Shown here: piece by piece, positions 7,748-16,831 of the stretch | Position numbering within the stretch: position 1 is the stretch's first letter | Layout: each line of letters begins with the position of its first letter | Assembly: GCA_030604735.1 (NCBI GenBank) | Contig: JAUVVG010000025.1 | Coordinates: 1-64,000, forward strand | Source: Azoarcus sp. | GTDB lineage: Bacteria; Pseudomonadota; Gammaproteobacteria; Burkholderiales; Rhodocyclaceae | Length of the DNA: 64,000 bases | Reading direction: 5' to 3' | Translations under genes and position numbers: made by a program | Notes under the pieces: model-generated | Seen by the model: the letters and a program-made list of their open reading frames with translations, nothing else | The model's database searches: none | Told to the model about the DNA's origin: nothing

Positions 7748-8733
7748 GCCAACCCACCACACTCATCCATCGAATGCCCGATTTCCGGAATCTCGGCGTA
7801 CTGCTTCGGATATTGCTCCTGACAAACCTGCTGGCCCTGGGCACGGTCGTCATTCAGCAAGCAGATACAGCCGCGCTGCCGGCAGCAATGCTCGAGATCG
7901 CGGGCATACTCGAACTTCCCCTGTTTCTCATCGTCCTGGCGCTCTACGCCGCAAATCCCATCCTTGCGCGCATGTCATACCCGTTTGCAGTGGGCACCGT
8001 CCTGCTGCTGGTTTCGGCGGCGGTTTCCGCAAGCTTCACGCTGTTGGGAGACGGGCAACTGGGCGCCCTGGCGCGCTGGCTGCTCTGGGCCATCGGCGCA
8101 GCTGGCCTGGTGCTGGCCTACTTCGATTACCGTAGCCAGCGCTTTTCTCCCTCGCTGACAGAAGCCCGCCTGCTCGCGTTAACCGCGCGGATTCGGCCTC
8201 ACTTCCTGTTCAATACGCTCAATGGCGTACTTGGGGTGATCCGGTCGGACCCCAAGCGGGCCGAGCGCGCCCTGGAAGAGCTCGCCGATCTTTTCAGGGC
8301 AATGATGCAGGACAATCGAGAACTGGTCCCGCTGGCGGACGAACTCGCCTTGTGCGACCGTTACCTCGATCTGGAAACCCTGAGACTGGGCGACCGACTG
8401 GAGGTCATCCGTTCGATAGACGAGGGCGTGACAGACGCGCTCATTCCGCCCCTCATGCTTCAGCCGCTGCTTGAGAACGCTGTGTATCACGGTGTCGAGC
8501 CAGCGATCGATCCGGAGCCGGTACGGTTGGAGATTAGGCGAGTTGGATTGGAACTACATGTCCTAGTAGAGAATAGCGTCCTGGATCTAGGTGAGCATCA
8601 GAGCGGTAACCGAATGGCCATGGAGAATATACGCGAGCGCCTGACGCTGTTTTTCGACTTGGAAGCGCAGCTGGTGAACGAGATCAAGTATGGTCGTTAC
8701 AGGGTTGTGATCCGGCTCCCTATTCGCACCTGA
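7744..8733 (+). CDS. AlgZ/FimS-like (LytS-type) sensor histidine kinase
   Basis: A 329-residue membrane sensor kinase. Four hydrophobic segments lie at about 17-37, 55-73, 80-100 and 108-127. The LytS-type HisK box RPHFLFNTLN has the phospho-accepting H153, and the N box LLENAVYHG has N245. The C-terminal GNRMAMENIRERL region is typical of AlgZ, which lacks a standard G box. In Pseudomonas AlgZ/FimS pairs with AlgR to control minor pilin genes. Here a minor pilin operon follows 277 bases downstream, but no LytTR-type regulator is adjacent. The start is GTG at 7744 or ATG at 7774. Confidence 0.85.
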   Translation: MSQPTTLIHRMPDFRNLGVLLRILLLTNLLALGTVVIQQADTAALPAAMLEIAGILELPLFLIVLALYAANPILARMSYPFAVGTVLLLVSAAVSASFTLLGDGQLGALARWLLWAIGAAGLVLAYFDYRSQRFSPSLTEARLLALTARIRPHFLFNTLNGVLGVIRSDPKRAERALEELADLFRAMMQDNRELVPLADELALCDRYLDLETLRLGDRLEVIRSIDEGVTDALIPPLMLQPLLENAVYHGVEPAIDPEPVRLEIRRVGLELHVLVENSVLDLGEHQSGNRMAMENIRERLTLFFDLEAQLVNEIKYGRYRVVIRLPIRT

Positions 8734-9010
8734 GCCGATCTTGGAACCGATGACGTCGACCGCTAGTCGCGCCTATCTCGCCGATGGTCATTGGCGGTTT
8801 GTTTATCGGAGGTGAGTCGCGTAGCTTAGAGATCAAACAAGGCTTTTTTTTTGCGAAACTCATTTGACTTCGCGGTAGCCGGCTGGAATGCCATGTATGC
8901 ATGTACGAGCACTGGTGTTTTACCCCGTGGCACGGACGGATACCGATTGAGTAGATGAGAGTCATTCTTCAGCAGCGTATTGATAACGTATTCTCGAAAA
9001 GGTGTATCGA

Positions 9011-9415
9011 ATGGCAATGTTGATAACCAACAAACGCCGGCCAAGCGGATTCACGCTAATCGAAGTGATGATTGTCGTGGCAATCATAGGCATACTCGCC
9101 TCGGTAGCGTATCCCAGCTATCAGCAATACGTTATACGAAGCAACCGCGCGGCCGCTCAGGCGCAGATGATGGAAATCGCAAACCGGCAGACGCAGTACT
9201 TTCTGGCGAACAGAAGTTACGCCGACTTGGATACGCTGGGATTTACGTTGCCGAGCGAAGTCACCCGGCACTACGGTTGTGCGGCTACACCAGGGTCCGG
9301 GAATCCGCCGTCATTTACGATAACTTGCACACCGGTCACAGGAAGCCGTCAAGCCACTGACGGCGTATTAACTTTGAACAGTCAAGGGACCAAATCCCCT
9401 GCTGAAAAATGGTGA
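9011..9415 (+). CDS. pilE: Type IV pilin PilE-like minor pilin
   Basis: A 134-residue class III prepilin with a short basic leader cut after G13, then FTLIEVM with the E5 glutamate (residue 18) and a long hydrophobic helix (IVVAIIGILASVAYPSY). PilD would cleave and N-methylate it in the inner membrane. The C-terminal part has a cysteine pair (YGCAAT, ITCTP) that could form the D-region disulfide. It is the first gene of a six-gene pilus operon; its stop overlaps the pilV start. By analogy with the Pseudomonas cluster it is a minor rather than major pilin. Confidence 0.9.
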   Translation: MAMLITNKRRPSGFTLIEVMIVVAIIGILASVAYPSYQQYVIRSNRAAAQAQMMEIANRQTQYFLANRSYADLDTLGFTLPSEVTRHYGCAATPGSGNPPSFTITCTPVTGSRQATDGVLTLNSQGTKSPAEKW

Positions 9416-9984
9416 TGGCTATGGTGCGTCTCGATGCTTCAGCCCAGTCAGGGACCACGCTGATAGAGATTCTCATCGCAATCGTAATCTTGGCGCTGGG
9501 CCTACTTGGTTTGGCTGGGCTACAAACAAGGCTTCAGGTTTCGGAGATCGAAGCCTACCAGCGCTCCCAGGCCATCGTGCTCCTACAAGACATGGCCGGT
9601 CGATTGGCAAGCAATAGAACGAATGCCGTTGACTATATAACGGGTCCCAGCGCTCCCATCGCGGGTCCGAGTGTAACTTGCCCTTCTGCGGTTTCAACAG
9701 CTCAACAAAGGGATTTCAGAGACTGGTGCTTGGCGCTGCAAGGGGCATCTGAGTTACTCGGGCCCAATAGCGTCGGTGCGATGGTTGGAGCCCGCGGCTG
9801 TATAGAGCAAACCGGGGCCGATTATGTCATTACCGTCACGTGGCAAGGAATGGGACCCCTTTCTGCTCCGCCAGGTGACGTAGGTTGCGCAGCCGGCCTA
9901 TATAACGGGGGCACGGGCTCTCCTTGCGTCGATGACCTGTGCCGGCGCTATGTTACGACCGTAGTCAGTTTCGGAACGCTTTAG
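9415..9984 (+). CDS. pilV: Type IV pilus minor pilin / modification protein PilV
   Basis: A 189-residue prepilin with the processing site after G13 followed by TTLIEILIAIVILALGLLGLAGLQ, the signature of PilV proteins. Minor pilins PilV, PilW and PilX with PilY1 form the priming tip complex of the pilus. The ATG at 9415 shares its A with the pilE stop (TGATG), indicating coupling; an in-frame ATG also exists at 9409. Several cysteines near the C terminus could form disulfides. Confidence 0.9.
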   Translation: MAMVRLDASAQSGTTLIEILIAIVILALGLLGLAGLQTRLQVSEIEAYQRSQAIVLLQDMAGRLASNRTNAVDYITGPSAPIAGPSVTCPSAVSTAQQRDFRDWCLALQGASELLGPNSVGAMVGARGCIEQTGADYVITVTWQGMGPLSAPPGDVGCAAGLYNGGTGSPCVDDLCRRYVTTVVSFGTL

Positions 9985-9986
9985 AC

Positions 9987-11390
9987 ATGTATATCAAGAG
10001 AACACTATGGCGAAATGAGTCAATGAGAAGGCCTACCGGTTTCTCAGTGGTAGAACTCATGATTGCGGTCGCCCTCGGCGTACTGGTCACGCTCTCGTTG
10101 CTGGCTGTTTTTCTGAACATCAGTCGCACCAACAACGAAATGGCGAAAACCAATATGCAGGTCGAGAACGGCCGTTTCGCACTGCAGATTCTCGAGAGTG
10201 ACATTCAGCATGCTGGATTCTGGGGGGGATTCGTCCCGACCTTTGATAGTTTAGTTTTTGATGGTACGCCAAACGACGTTCCTACGGCTGTTCCTGACCC
10301 CTGCCTTCCGCTCTCGAACTGGGATGCCGTGTATCGGGCGAACGTGTTAGGGGTGCCTATTTCGATCCACGACACACCTCCCGGGACTTGTGACACGGAG
10401 CTCGATACCAATGACGAGCCTGTCATTGCCAATCAACAGCCGAACACGGACATTCTCGTAGTTCGTTATGCCGACAGATGCATCCCCGGCGAAGCAAACT
10501 GTGAAGCGGACCTTGCTGGTCGCGTGTACTTTCAGCCATCCCTCTGTGCTGAATCGGCGCAATCGGGTACCGCCACGACGATCAGGCTTGCGGCTTCTTC
10601 CGCAACGAGCCCAGAAGCCTTCGAGGGCGCGACCATTCGCATCGTCGGAGGAAGCGGTTTCGGACAAGACCGGCAGATCACGTCCTATGACGGGAGTTCG
10701 ACGACTGCCACCGTCAGCCCGGGTTGGGCGGCTGCCGTGGATAGCAGCTCGATCTATACGATCGGTGCAGACGATTATGTTCTAACCGATTCTGGATTCG
10801 ATTTGCGCGGTCGTAGCTGCAACACGGCAGCGCCAAAGCGCAAGTATGTTTCCAATATTTACTACGTCCGTAGTTACGCTGCCGATATTGGAGACGGCGT
10901 ACCGACCTTGATGCGTGCAAGTTTGGACTTCGACGAGGAAGAAGATGAGTTGAGGTATAGGGTTGAGCCCCTGATAGAAGGTATTGAAGGGCTGCGATTC
11001 GAACTTGGCATCGATGGGATCAGCAAGACGTCTGAACCCGTGCAGCTTGACCAAGCACTTGCATGGCAGGATCCGACGTCGAGAACGACGCCGCGCAATC
11101 GTGGGGACGGCATTGCGGATACAGCATGTAATACCGCATCGGGGTGCGGGCACCTCGACTTGGCAAACGCAGTTCTAGCAAAGGTCTTCGTCCTGACGCG
11201 GACGGTTGATCAGACCCGCGGGGCCAGCGATCAGCGTACTTATTGTTTGGCCACCCTGAATGCGTCAGGTAATTGCCCTGCGGGGTATCTCTATACACCT
11301 ACCGTAGGTGCTCAGCAGCAGTATTCGCGACATGTCTTCTCTTCATCGGTGAGACTTCACAACATTGCAGGGCGGCGAGATACACCATGA
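9987..11390 (+). CDS. pilW: Type IV pilus assembly minor pilin PilW
   Basis: A large minor pilin of 467 residues. The prepilin site GFSVVELMIAVALGVLV is followed by the PilW segment QVENGRFALQILESDIQHAGFWGG. The C-terminal domain is rich in cysteine and polar residues and should be periplasmic, forming part of the tip priming complex. The start could be ATG 9987 (18-residue leader) or ATG 10023 (6-residue leader); neither has a clear ribosome site. It starts 2 bases after pilV and its stop overlaps pilX (ATGA). Confidence 0.9.
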   Translation: MYIKRTLWRNESMRRPTGFSVVELMIAVALGVLVTLSLLAVFLNISRTNNEMAKTNMQVENGRFALQILESDIQHAGFWGGFVPTFDSLVFDGTPNDVPTAVPDPCLPLSNWDAVYRANVLGVPISIHDTPPGTCDTELDTNDEPVIANQQPNTDILVVRYADRCIPGEANCEADLAGRVYFQPSLCAESAQSGTATTIRLAASSATSPEAFEGATIRIVGGSGFGQDRQITSYDGSSTTATVSPGWAAAVDSSSIYTIGADDYVLTDSGFDLRGRSCNTAAPKRKYVSNIYYVRSYAADIGDGVPTLMRASLDFDEEEDELRYRVEPLIEGIEGLRFELGIDGISKTSEPVQLDQALAWQDPTSRTTPRNRGDGIADTACNTASGCGHLDLANAVLAKVFVLTRTVDQTRGASDQRTYCLATLNASGNCPAGYLYTPTVGAQQQYSRHVFSSSVRLHNIAGRRDTP

Positions 11391-11908
11391 AAATGAATAG
11401 AATCGACCGGCATAAGCAGCGCGGCGCTGTCCTGGCGATTGCCTTGATCATGATGGTCCTGATTACCCTCATGGTCACCAGCGCATTTCGCATGAGTTCA
11501 ACCAACCTTCAGGCGGTGGGGAACTTTCAATTTCGTTCACAAGCGCTGGCGGCGGCCGATGTGGCAATTGAACGAATGTTGGGTCTCGTGACCTTCCCCA
11601 CCGGGGGCGTAGATGAACCGGTTGATATCAACCGTGATGGATCAAACGAGTATCAAGTCAATGTTGTGCGATCCTGTTTGCGGGCAGACCCGGTTGTGGG
11701 CACGGGAGGGCTTGGAACCGGCTCCAGCGTTACCCTTGGATTTACCGCAGTTGCGAAGGAGTACATTGGGCTCCTTGAGTATGACGCTACCGTATCGGAC
11801 CCGACGACGGGAACATTTGTTCGAGTCAAACAAGGCGTAAGACAGAGAATGTCTCAAGCTGAGTGCGATTCCATTTGTCCGCCAGGGCCGTTGCTCAACT
11901 GCAATTGA
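11387..11908 (+). CDS. pilX: Type IV pilus minor pilin PilX
   Basis: A 173-residue PilX. After the basic leader MKMNRIDRHKQRG comes AVLAIALIMMVLITLMVTSAF, a membrane helix without the E5 glutamate, as is usual for PilX. RSQALAAADVAIERML is the family's conserved periplasmic helix (compare the Q-AL-AAEAG pattern). The ATG overlaps the pilW stop. In the pilus it should link the minor pilin complex to PilY1, whose gene follows after 53 bases. Confidence 0.88.
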   Translation: MKMNRIDRHKQRGAVLAIALIMMVLITLMVTSAFRMSSTNLQAVGNFQFRSQALAAADVAIERMLGLVTFPTGGVDEPVDINRDGSNEYQVNVVRSCLRADPVVGTGGLGTGSSVTLGFTAVAKEYIGLLEYDATVSDPTTGTFVRVKQGVRQRMSQAECDSICPPGPLLNCN

Positions 11909-11961
11909 AGTCTGTTCAGAATAGTGATCACTAGCTGCATACACGAGAGTTGGAGATAGTC

Positions 11962-14900
11962 ATGAAAAGATGGATTGTGCGCGCAACGGTGTGCAGCATT
12001 CTGTCGGTAGTAGTCTCAGCCGCAGTCGCAGACGATATCGAACTGTTTGCTGCACCTAGCGTAGGGGAGGCGGGGGCGCCAAACGTACTCTTCGTGCTTG
12101 ATAACGCGTCTAATTTTTCGTCGAACGTGACCTCGCTGAGATGCAGTATCTCTGCATCGGGAGTCGTCGAAACAGATCCTTCCAGTCCCCAGTTCACATC
12201 GCCTACGTTTCTTGACGGAACGGCAGCGGCTGTGGAGCAATGCGCGCTCTATAGCGCACTTCAGGCGATCGATCCTGGTGAAGGACAAACATTCAATATC
12301 GGTGTAATGGGTTTCAACGCGACTGGAATGCCCTCGTTCGACCCGGTGACCAATACCACATCCGATACTCCGTGTGCGGGAAATACAGGGGGCTGCCTGC
12401 TCATGCGGATGGTGGCATTTGATGACCAGAACAAACCCAATATCCTGAACTGGATCCGGCAGTGGAGCAAAGCCGCGAATCAGGGAATAAAGATCGACGC
12501 GAATAATGCAGCCAACGGTGCAGCGATGCAGGAATCGTGGGCATATTATTTTGGCAAGACAGGTGTTTCCGGAAGAAATTATGCTGGTATCCAACCTCAG
12601 TCTTCTGTATGCGGAACCGGTAACTACGTCATCTTTGTGGGAAACGCGTATCGCAACAATTCGACGGCTGGCGATCAAACTAATGAGGCGAACAGCCCCA
12701 GACGCCCCTTCCTGGGGCTTTCGACGGATGTCAATATGCGTGCCGACCCCGAAACAACTTTACTTGAGAGGGCGCTTTATTCGGGATCCATCACAACGCA
12801 GTGTGGAACCGCAAGCCTCCCAGCCTCGAATCAGTATGAGGGCAGTGGTGCGTACGCCCTGAATTGGGCAACGTACATGCGACGTCAGGGGATCATCACC
12901 TACAGCGTGGGAGTCCTGGGCCCAACCTGCAATGCAAGCTATGCCGCGCATTTGACCAAGCTTGGGCAGCCCGATGTTGGCGGCGGCAAGTTCTTCGGAT
13001 CGAACGATTATGACGAGTTGCGTGTCGCGATCGGCACGATATTTAGTGAAATTCTCTCAGCAAACAGTGCATTCGCGTCCGTCAGTCTGCCCGTTAGCGT
13101 CAATACTCAGGGTACATACCTGAACCAGGTGTACATTGGGATGTTCAGGCCAGACAAGGACTTTCTCCCACGTTGGCCGGGCAATCTCAAGCAGTATCGA
13201 ATGGCGTTGCTTGACGGGGATCTCCGAATGGTCGATGCCAATACACCGGCCCAATCCGCTATTTCAGGGGCGGGGACGGGTTTTATAGCAGAGTGCGCTC
13301 GGAGTTACTGGACCCCGAGCGCTGTCGACAGCTATTGGGGAGCAACATTTGAAACCGCGAACTGCTCCCCTATATCAGCCAGTTCGAATACACCTGACGG
13401 GAACATCGTCGAGAAGGGCGGGCAGGCGTATACCTTGCGTGCGACGTCGCCGAGTGCACGAACGGTTTTGACATGCAATACCGACTGCTCCGATTTGGAC
13501 GATTTCTTGCCGACAAACTCCGCGATTACCAAGGCCGCACTTGGTGACGCGTCAATGAGCGATGCCGACCGCTCGTCACTCATTAACTGGGTTAGAGGAG
13601 CGAACAACAAGGGTGATGAATTGCTTGTCCCCTCGACAGCGATGCGCCCCTCGGTGCATGGCGACATTGTTCACTCGCGGCCAGTGGCAATCAACTTCGC
13701 AACGGGTTCGGAAGCAGACGATGAGGCCGGTCGAGAAACCGTCGTGTTCTACGGGGGTAACGATGGTGTCCTTCGCGCGATCAACGGGAACAGAGACGGT
13801 GGCCCTTCGATTGGAGGCGTATCACCTGGCGCGGAGCTGTGGTCGTTTGTCGCTCCGGAGTCATACCCCATTCTTGATCGAATTCGCGACAACCTCACAC
13901 CGATCTACTATCGAGGAACCACGGCTGACAACGCACAGCCGAAAGCCTACGGCTTCGATGGACCCGTTACTGCCTATCGCGATGCGTCGAATACATGGAT
14001 ATTCGCCTCAATGCGTCGGGGTGGAAGAATGCTGTACGCGTTCGACGTTACCGATCCGGTGGGTCCGGATATCAAATGGCGTGTCGGCTGTCCTCAAAAC
14101 TTCGCGCTTGACGGCACGATTGACGATACGGGATGCATGACGGGATTAGACGGGATCGGTCAGACTTGGTCACCGCCTACTGTGTTGTCCGCTGCGGGCC
14201 ATACCGGCCCGCTGTTGATGCTTGGTGGCGGGTACGATGTCTGTGAGGACCACGATGGAGGCATGACCAATCACGTCTGCACCGTGGATTCCAAGGGGCG
14301 GTACATCTATGTGCTTAATGCAGCTACCGGGGCGTTACTAAAGACCTTCAATACGGAGCGCCCGGTTGTGGGTGAAATTACCGTCGTTCCGGATCCATTC
14401 TCGGGAGTGGCAAAGTATGCCTACGCTTCGGACCTAGGGGGTAACGTTTATCGCATCACCATTGGCGTCGCAGCGCCGGTTGATTGGACCATCACGAAGA
14501 TTGCCGCCCTCGGGTGCGATGATGGGGGAACATGCGCCGCGAACAGAAAGTTCATGTTCGGTCCGGACGTGATCGATGAGTTCGGCACACACATACTTTT
14601 GATAGGGTCGGGCGACCGCGAGAAGCCACTGAGCAATTACAGTGTAACCGGAACGGTCGATAACTATTTCTTCATGCTCAAGGACAGACCGTCCGATCCG
14701 GATTGGCTTGTTGATGAGTGCGACGGAAATGACTATCTTTGCTTGGAATCACTACTTCCGATCGGGAGCGGTGACCCATCTGAAGAACAACTGGCGACCA
14801 AGAAAGGTTGGTTCTTGGGAATGCTGCCTACGGAGCAGGTTGTGACATCAGCCGTAACCGTTTTCGGGACTGCGACTTTCAGCACGCACGTCCCCTATGT

Positions 14901-15204
14901 CCAACCTTCAACGATCGAAACAGTTGCGGATTGTCAGCCGAATCTCGGAACGGCGCGAGTCTACAATATTCAGTATCGCAACGCAGCAAGTGCGAACAAT
15001 ACCCTTGCCCGCTTCCAACTCATCGCGGGCGGAGGCTTACCTCCTTCTCCTGTCGCAGGTCGTGTAACGCTGGACGATGGCACTACGGTCCCGTTCATCA
15101 TCGGCGCATCTCCTGAGTCCCCGTTGCAAAGCACATTGACTACATTTACTGGCGTGAGTACCAGTCAACCAAAGGTCAGAGTTTATCGCTACATTCAGAA
15201 GTAA
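11962..15204 (+). CDS. pilY1: Type IV pilus tip adhesin PilY1
   Basis: A 1080-residue secreted protein with a signal peptide of about 23 residues. The N-terminal region begins PNVLFVLDNASNF, resembling a von Willebrand A strand with a degenerate metal site. The C-terminal half is the PilY1 beta-propeller domain: YGGNDGVLRAING, MLYAFDVTDP, TWSPPTV, LMLGGGYD, YIYVLNAATGALL and YASDLGGNVYR are recognisable. PilY1 caps the pilus tip and acts in adhesion, surface sensing and pilus retraction control. GGAG lies 6 bases before the ATG. It follows pilX in the same operon. Confidence 0.92.
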   Translation: MKRWIVRATVCSILSVVVSAAVADDIELFAAPSVGEAGAPNVLFVLDNASNFSSNVTSLRCSISASGVVETDPSSPQFTSPTFLDGTAAAVEQCALYSALQAIDPGEGQTFNIGVMGFNATGMPSFDPVTNTTSDTPCAGNTGGCLLMRMVAFDDQNKPNILNWIRQWSKAANQGIKIDANNAANGAAMQESWAYYFGKTGVSGRNYAGIQPQSSVCGTGNYVIFVGNAYRNNSTAGDQTNEANSPRRPFLGLSTDVNMRADPETTLLERALYSGSITTQCGTASLPASNQYEGSGAYALNWATYMRRQGIITYSVGVLGPTCNASYAAHLTKLGQPDVGGGKFFGSNDYDELRVAIGTIFSEILSANSAFASVSLPVSVNTQGTYLNQVYIGMFRPDKDFLPRWPGNLKQYRMALLDGDLRMVDANTPAQSAISGAGTGFIAECARSYWTPSAVDSYWGATFETANCSPISASSNTPDGNIVEKGGQAYTLRATSPSARTVLTCNTDCSDLDDFLPTNSAITKAALGDASMSDADRSSLINWVRGANNKGDELLVPSTAMRPSVHGDIVHSRPVAINFATGSEADDEAGRETVVFYGGNDGVLRAINGNRDGGPSIGGVSPGAELWSFVAPESYPILDRIRDNLTPIYYRGTTADNAQPKAYGFDGPVTAYRDASNTWIFASMRRGGRMLYAFDVTDPVGPDIKWRVGCPQNFALDGTIDDTGCMTGLDGIGQTWSPPTVLSAAGHTGPLLMLGGGYDVCEDHDGGMTNHVCTVDSKGRYIYVLNAATGALLKTFNTERPVVGEITVVPDPFSGVAKYAYASDLGGNVYRITIGVAAPVDWTITKIAALGCDDGGTCAANRKFMFGPDVIDEFGTHILLIGSGDREKPLSNYSVTGTVDNYFFMLKDRPSDPDWLVDECDGNDYLCLESLLPIGSGDPSEEQLATKKGWFLGMLPTEQVVTSAVTVFGTATFSTHVPYVQPSTIETVADCQPNLGTARVYNIQYRNAASANNTLARFQLIAGGGLPPSPVAGRVTLDDGTTVPFIIGASPESPLQSTLTTFTGVSTSQPKVRVYRYIQK

Positions 15205-15383
15205 TAATTAATTTTCAGCTGGACAACCCTGGCGTCCTGCTCGAAGAGGATGCAATCATTGCTTCTCTGCATGGTTCCTTTCAATGAGGTATGGATCGTA
15301 GCCACATAGTCCAATTGCGAGTAGCGTTGACTGAACCGGATGAGTGAGCTTATGAGCTGCTATAGAAATCGTTGGAGAAAACT

Positions 15384-15866
15384 GTGACGTCACGAGGTTT
15401 CACGCTTATCGAGTTGATGATCACCATTACGATACTCGCTATTCTTCTGGGTGTCGGCGTTCCATCGTTTCTTGATGCCAGCCTCAGCAGTAGGCTGAGC
15501 TCAATTGCGAATGATCTTGTTGCTAGCGTTCAACTGGCACGAAGTGAAGCGATCAAACGGAACAGCAATGTGACAGTATGCGTTTCTTCAAATGGCACGG
15601 ATTGTGGTTCGGGTGACTGGAACCAAGGTTGGATCGTCCTCGCCAGTTCGGAGGTGCTATTACGGCAATATGCCATTCCAACCGGGTATAGGATAAATAG
15701 TGCAGTGTCAGCCTTGACTTTTCAGTCAACTGGGTTGGGCGCAACATCCAATACCTTTAAGGTCTGCCGTGACGCACCGTCGGTTGGATCACAGGAAAGA
15801 CTGGTTTCTGTAACGGCGGCAGCGCGTGCATCGGTTCGTAGAACGGAAACCGGCGTGTGTCCGTAG
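15384..15866 (+). CDS. fimT: FimT/GspH-type pseudopilin
   Basis: A 160-residue prepilin-like protein: VTSRG|FTLIELMITITILAILL places the PilD site after residue 5 and E5 at residue 10. The GspH/FimT C-terminal domain follows (LARSEAIKRNSNVTVC, then GDWNQGWIV), with cysteines as in minor pilins; FimT proteins can bind DNA during uptake. The GTG at 15384 is chosen because GGAG is 6 bases upstream; no ATG fits. It lies 179 bases after pilY1, at the end of the cluster rather than the beginning as in Pseudomonas. Confidence 0.88.
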   Translation: MTSRGFTLIELMITITILAILLGVGVPSFLDASLSSRLSSIANDLVASVQLARSEAIKRNSNVTVCVSSNGTDCGSGDWNQGWIVLASSEVLLRQYAIPTGYRINSAVSALTFQSTGLGATSNTFKVCRDAPSVGSQERLVSVTAAARASVRRTETGVCP

Positions 15867-15973
15867 ATTTTTTTCGCTTGCTTTAACTTACCGCAGTCGA
15901 TGGCGTAATTGGTTTGAGCCGCTTCCTCCGTACATGTGGAGGGAAGGAAGATATTTTTATTCGCATTACTTGC

Positions 15974-16645
15974 ATGCTTTCTGCTTACACACGTCTCGCT
16001 ATTGTGTTGTATCTCACCACAATGGCCTTCTCAACGGGATTGGTCTTGCCTGCTCCAATCGGTATTGCGCTGGCCGGAATATTTGGAAACCGTGCTGTCA
16101 TCGTAGTGGAGGGCGGCCCTCCTAGGACTTTGTCTCCTGGACAGGTATCACCGGAAGGTGTGCGCCTCGTCAATGTTTCTTCAGCTTCCGCAAATGCGGA
16201 GGTTGAATATGAAGGGCAAACGATGCTCCTCACGTTGGGAAGGAACACTGTTCACACCAACGCGGTCAGCCAAGCACCGCAAACTATTACGCTTTACGCT
16301 GATTCGCGCGGGCATCATTTCGTCACAGGGGGCATCAATGGCGCCTCGATTGAGTTCATCGTGGATACTGGTGCCACCTTGGTATCCATAGGGCGTGGTG
16401 ACGCAATCCGCGCGGGGATAGATTTATCAAGAGGCGTGAGGATTGCGGTCGGAACGGCAACTGGAATGAGCGAAGCTGTTCGGGTTCGGCTAGATAACGT
16501 TCGAATCGGCAGCATCACTCTTTACGGCGTTGAAGCGATCGTATTTGACAACGATCTCCCTTATGTTCTGCTTGGGCAAAGTTTTCTGGGACGAACGGAG
16601 ATGATACAAAGTGGTGACCGTTTAACGCTTAGAAGCCGATTTTGA
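15974..16645 (+). CDS. Retropepsin-like aspartic protease, clan AA (TIGR02281 type)
   Basis: A 223-residue protein with an N-terminal hydrophobic segment (about residues 6-36) that suggests export or an inner-membrane anchor. The single-lobe retropepsin domain covers about residues 110-223, with the catalytic motif FIVDTGAT (D131) and the closing VLLGQSFLGR motif. Such proteins act as dimers. It lies 107 bases downstream of fimT on the same strand, with a similarly A+T-rich composition, so it may belong to the pilus transcript. A role in processing a pilus component is inference only. The upstream frame lacks a start codon with a good ribosome site. Confidence 0.8.
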   Translation: MLSAYTRLAIVLYLTTMAFSTGLVLPAPIGIALAGIFGNRAVIVVEGGPPRTLSPGQVSPEGVRLVNVSSASANAEVEYEGQTMLLTLGRNTVHTNAVSQAPQTITLYADSRGHHFVTGGINGASIEFIVDTGATLVSIGRGDAIRAGIDLSRGVRIAVGTATGMSEAVRVRLDNVRIGSITLYGVEAIVFDNDLPYVLLGQSFLGRTEMIQSGDRLTLRSRF

Positions 16646-16831
16646 AAAACTAGGTTTCCTCCGTATCTATTTATTTCTTTCCCGGTTGTAACATTTTGTC
16701 ATATCAAATTTTGGACCTCACTAGGCAGAGCTTCTCGCTGTAAGTTACATTCTGCTCAAATAGGCAGCGATCCGGTTTTCGAAACATTTCTCCAGACTTT
16801 AGCGCTTAAGTCAGGGAAAAATGTCATTTCC

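Noticed and set aside
8836-8860. Terminator at the T-run CTTTTTTTTGCG after the kinase
   Set aside because: There is a T tract but no stable hairpin directly before it.
8734-9010. Sigma-54 promoter upstream of the pilin operon
   Set aside because: TGGCAC and GG/GC pairs were checked, but none had the required GG-N10-GC spacing, so PilS/PilR-type control is not supported here.
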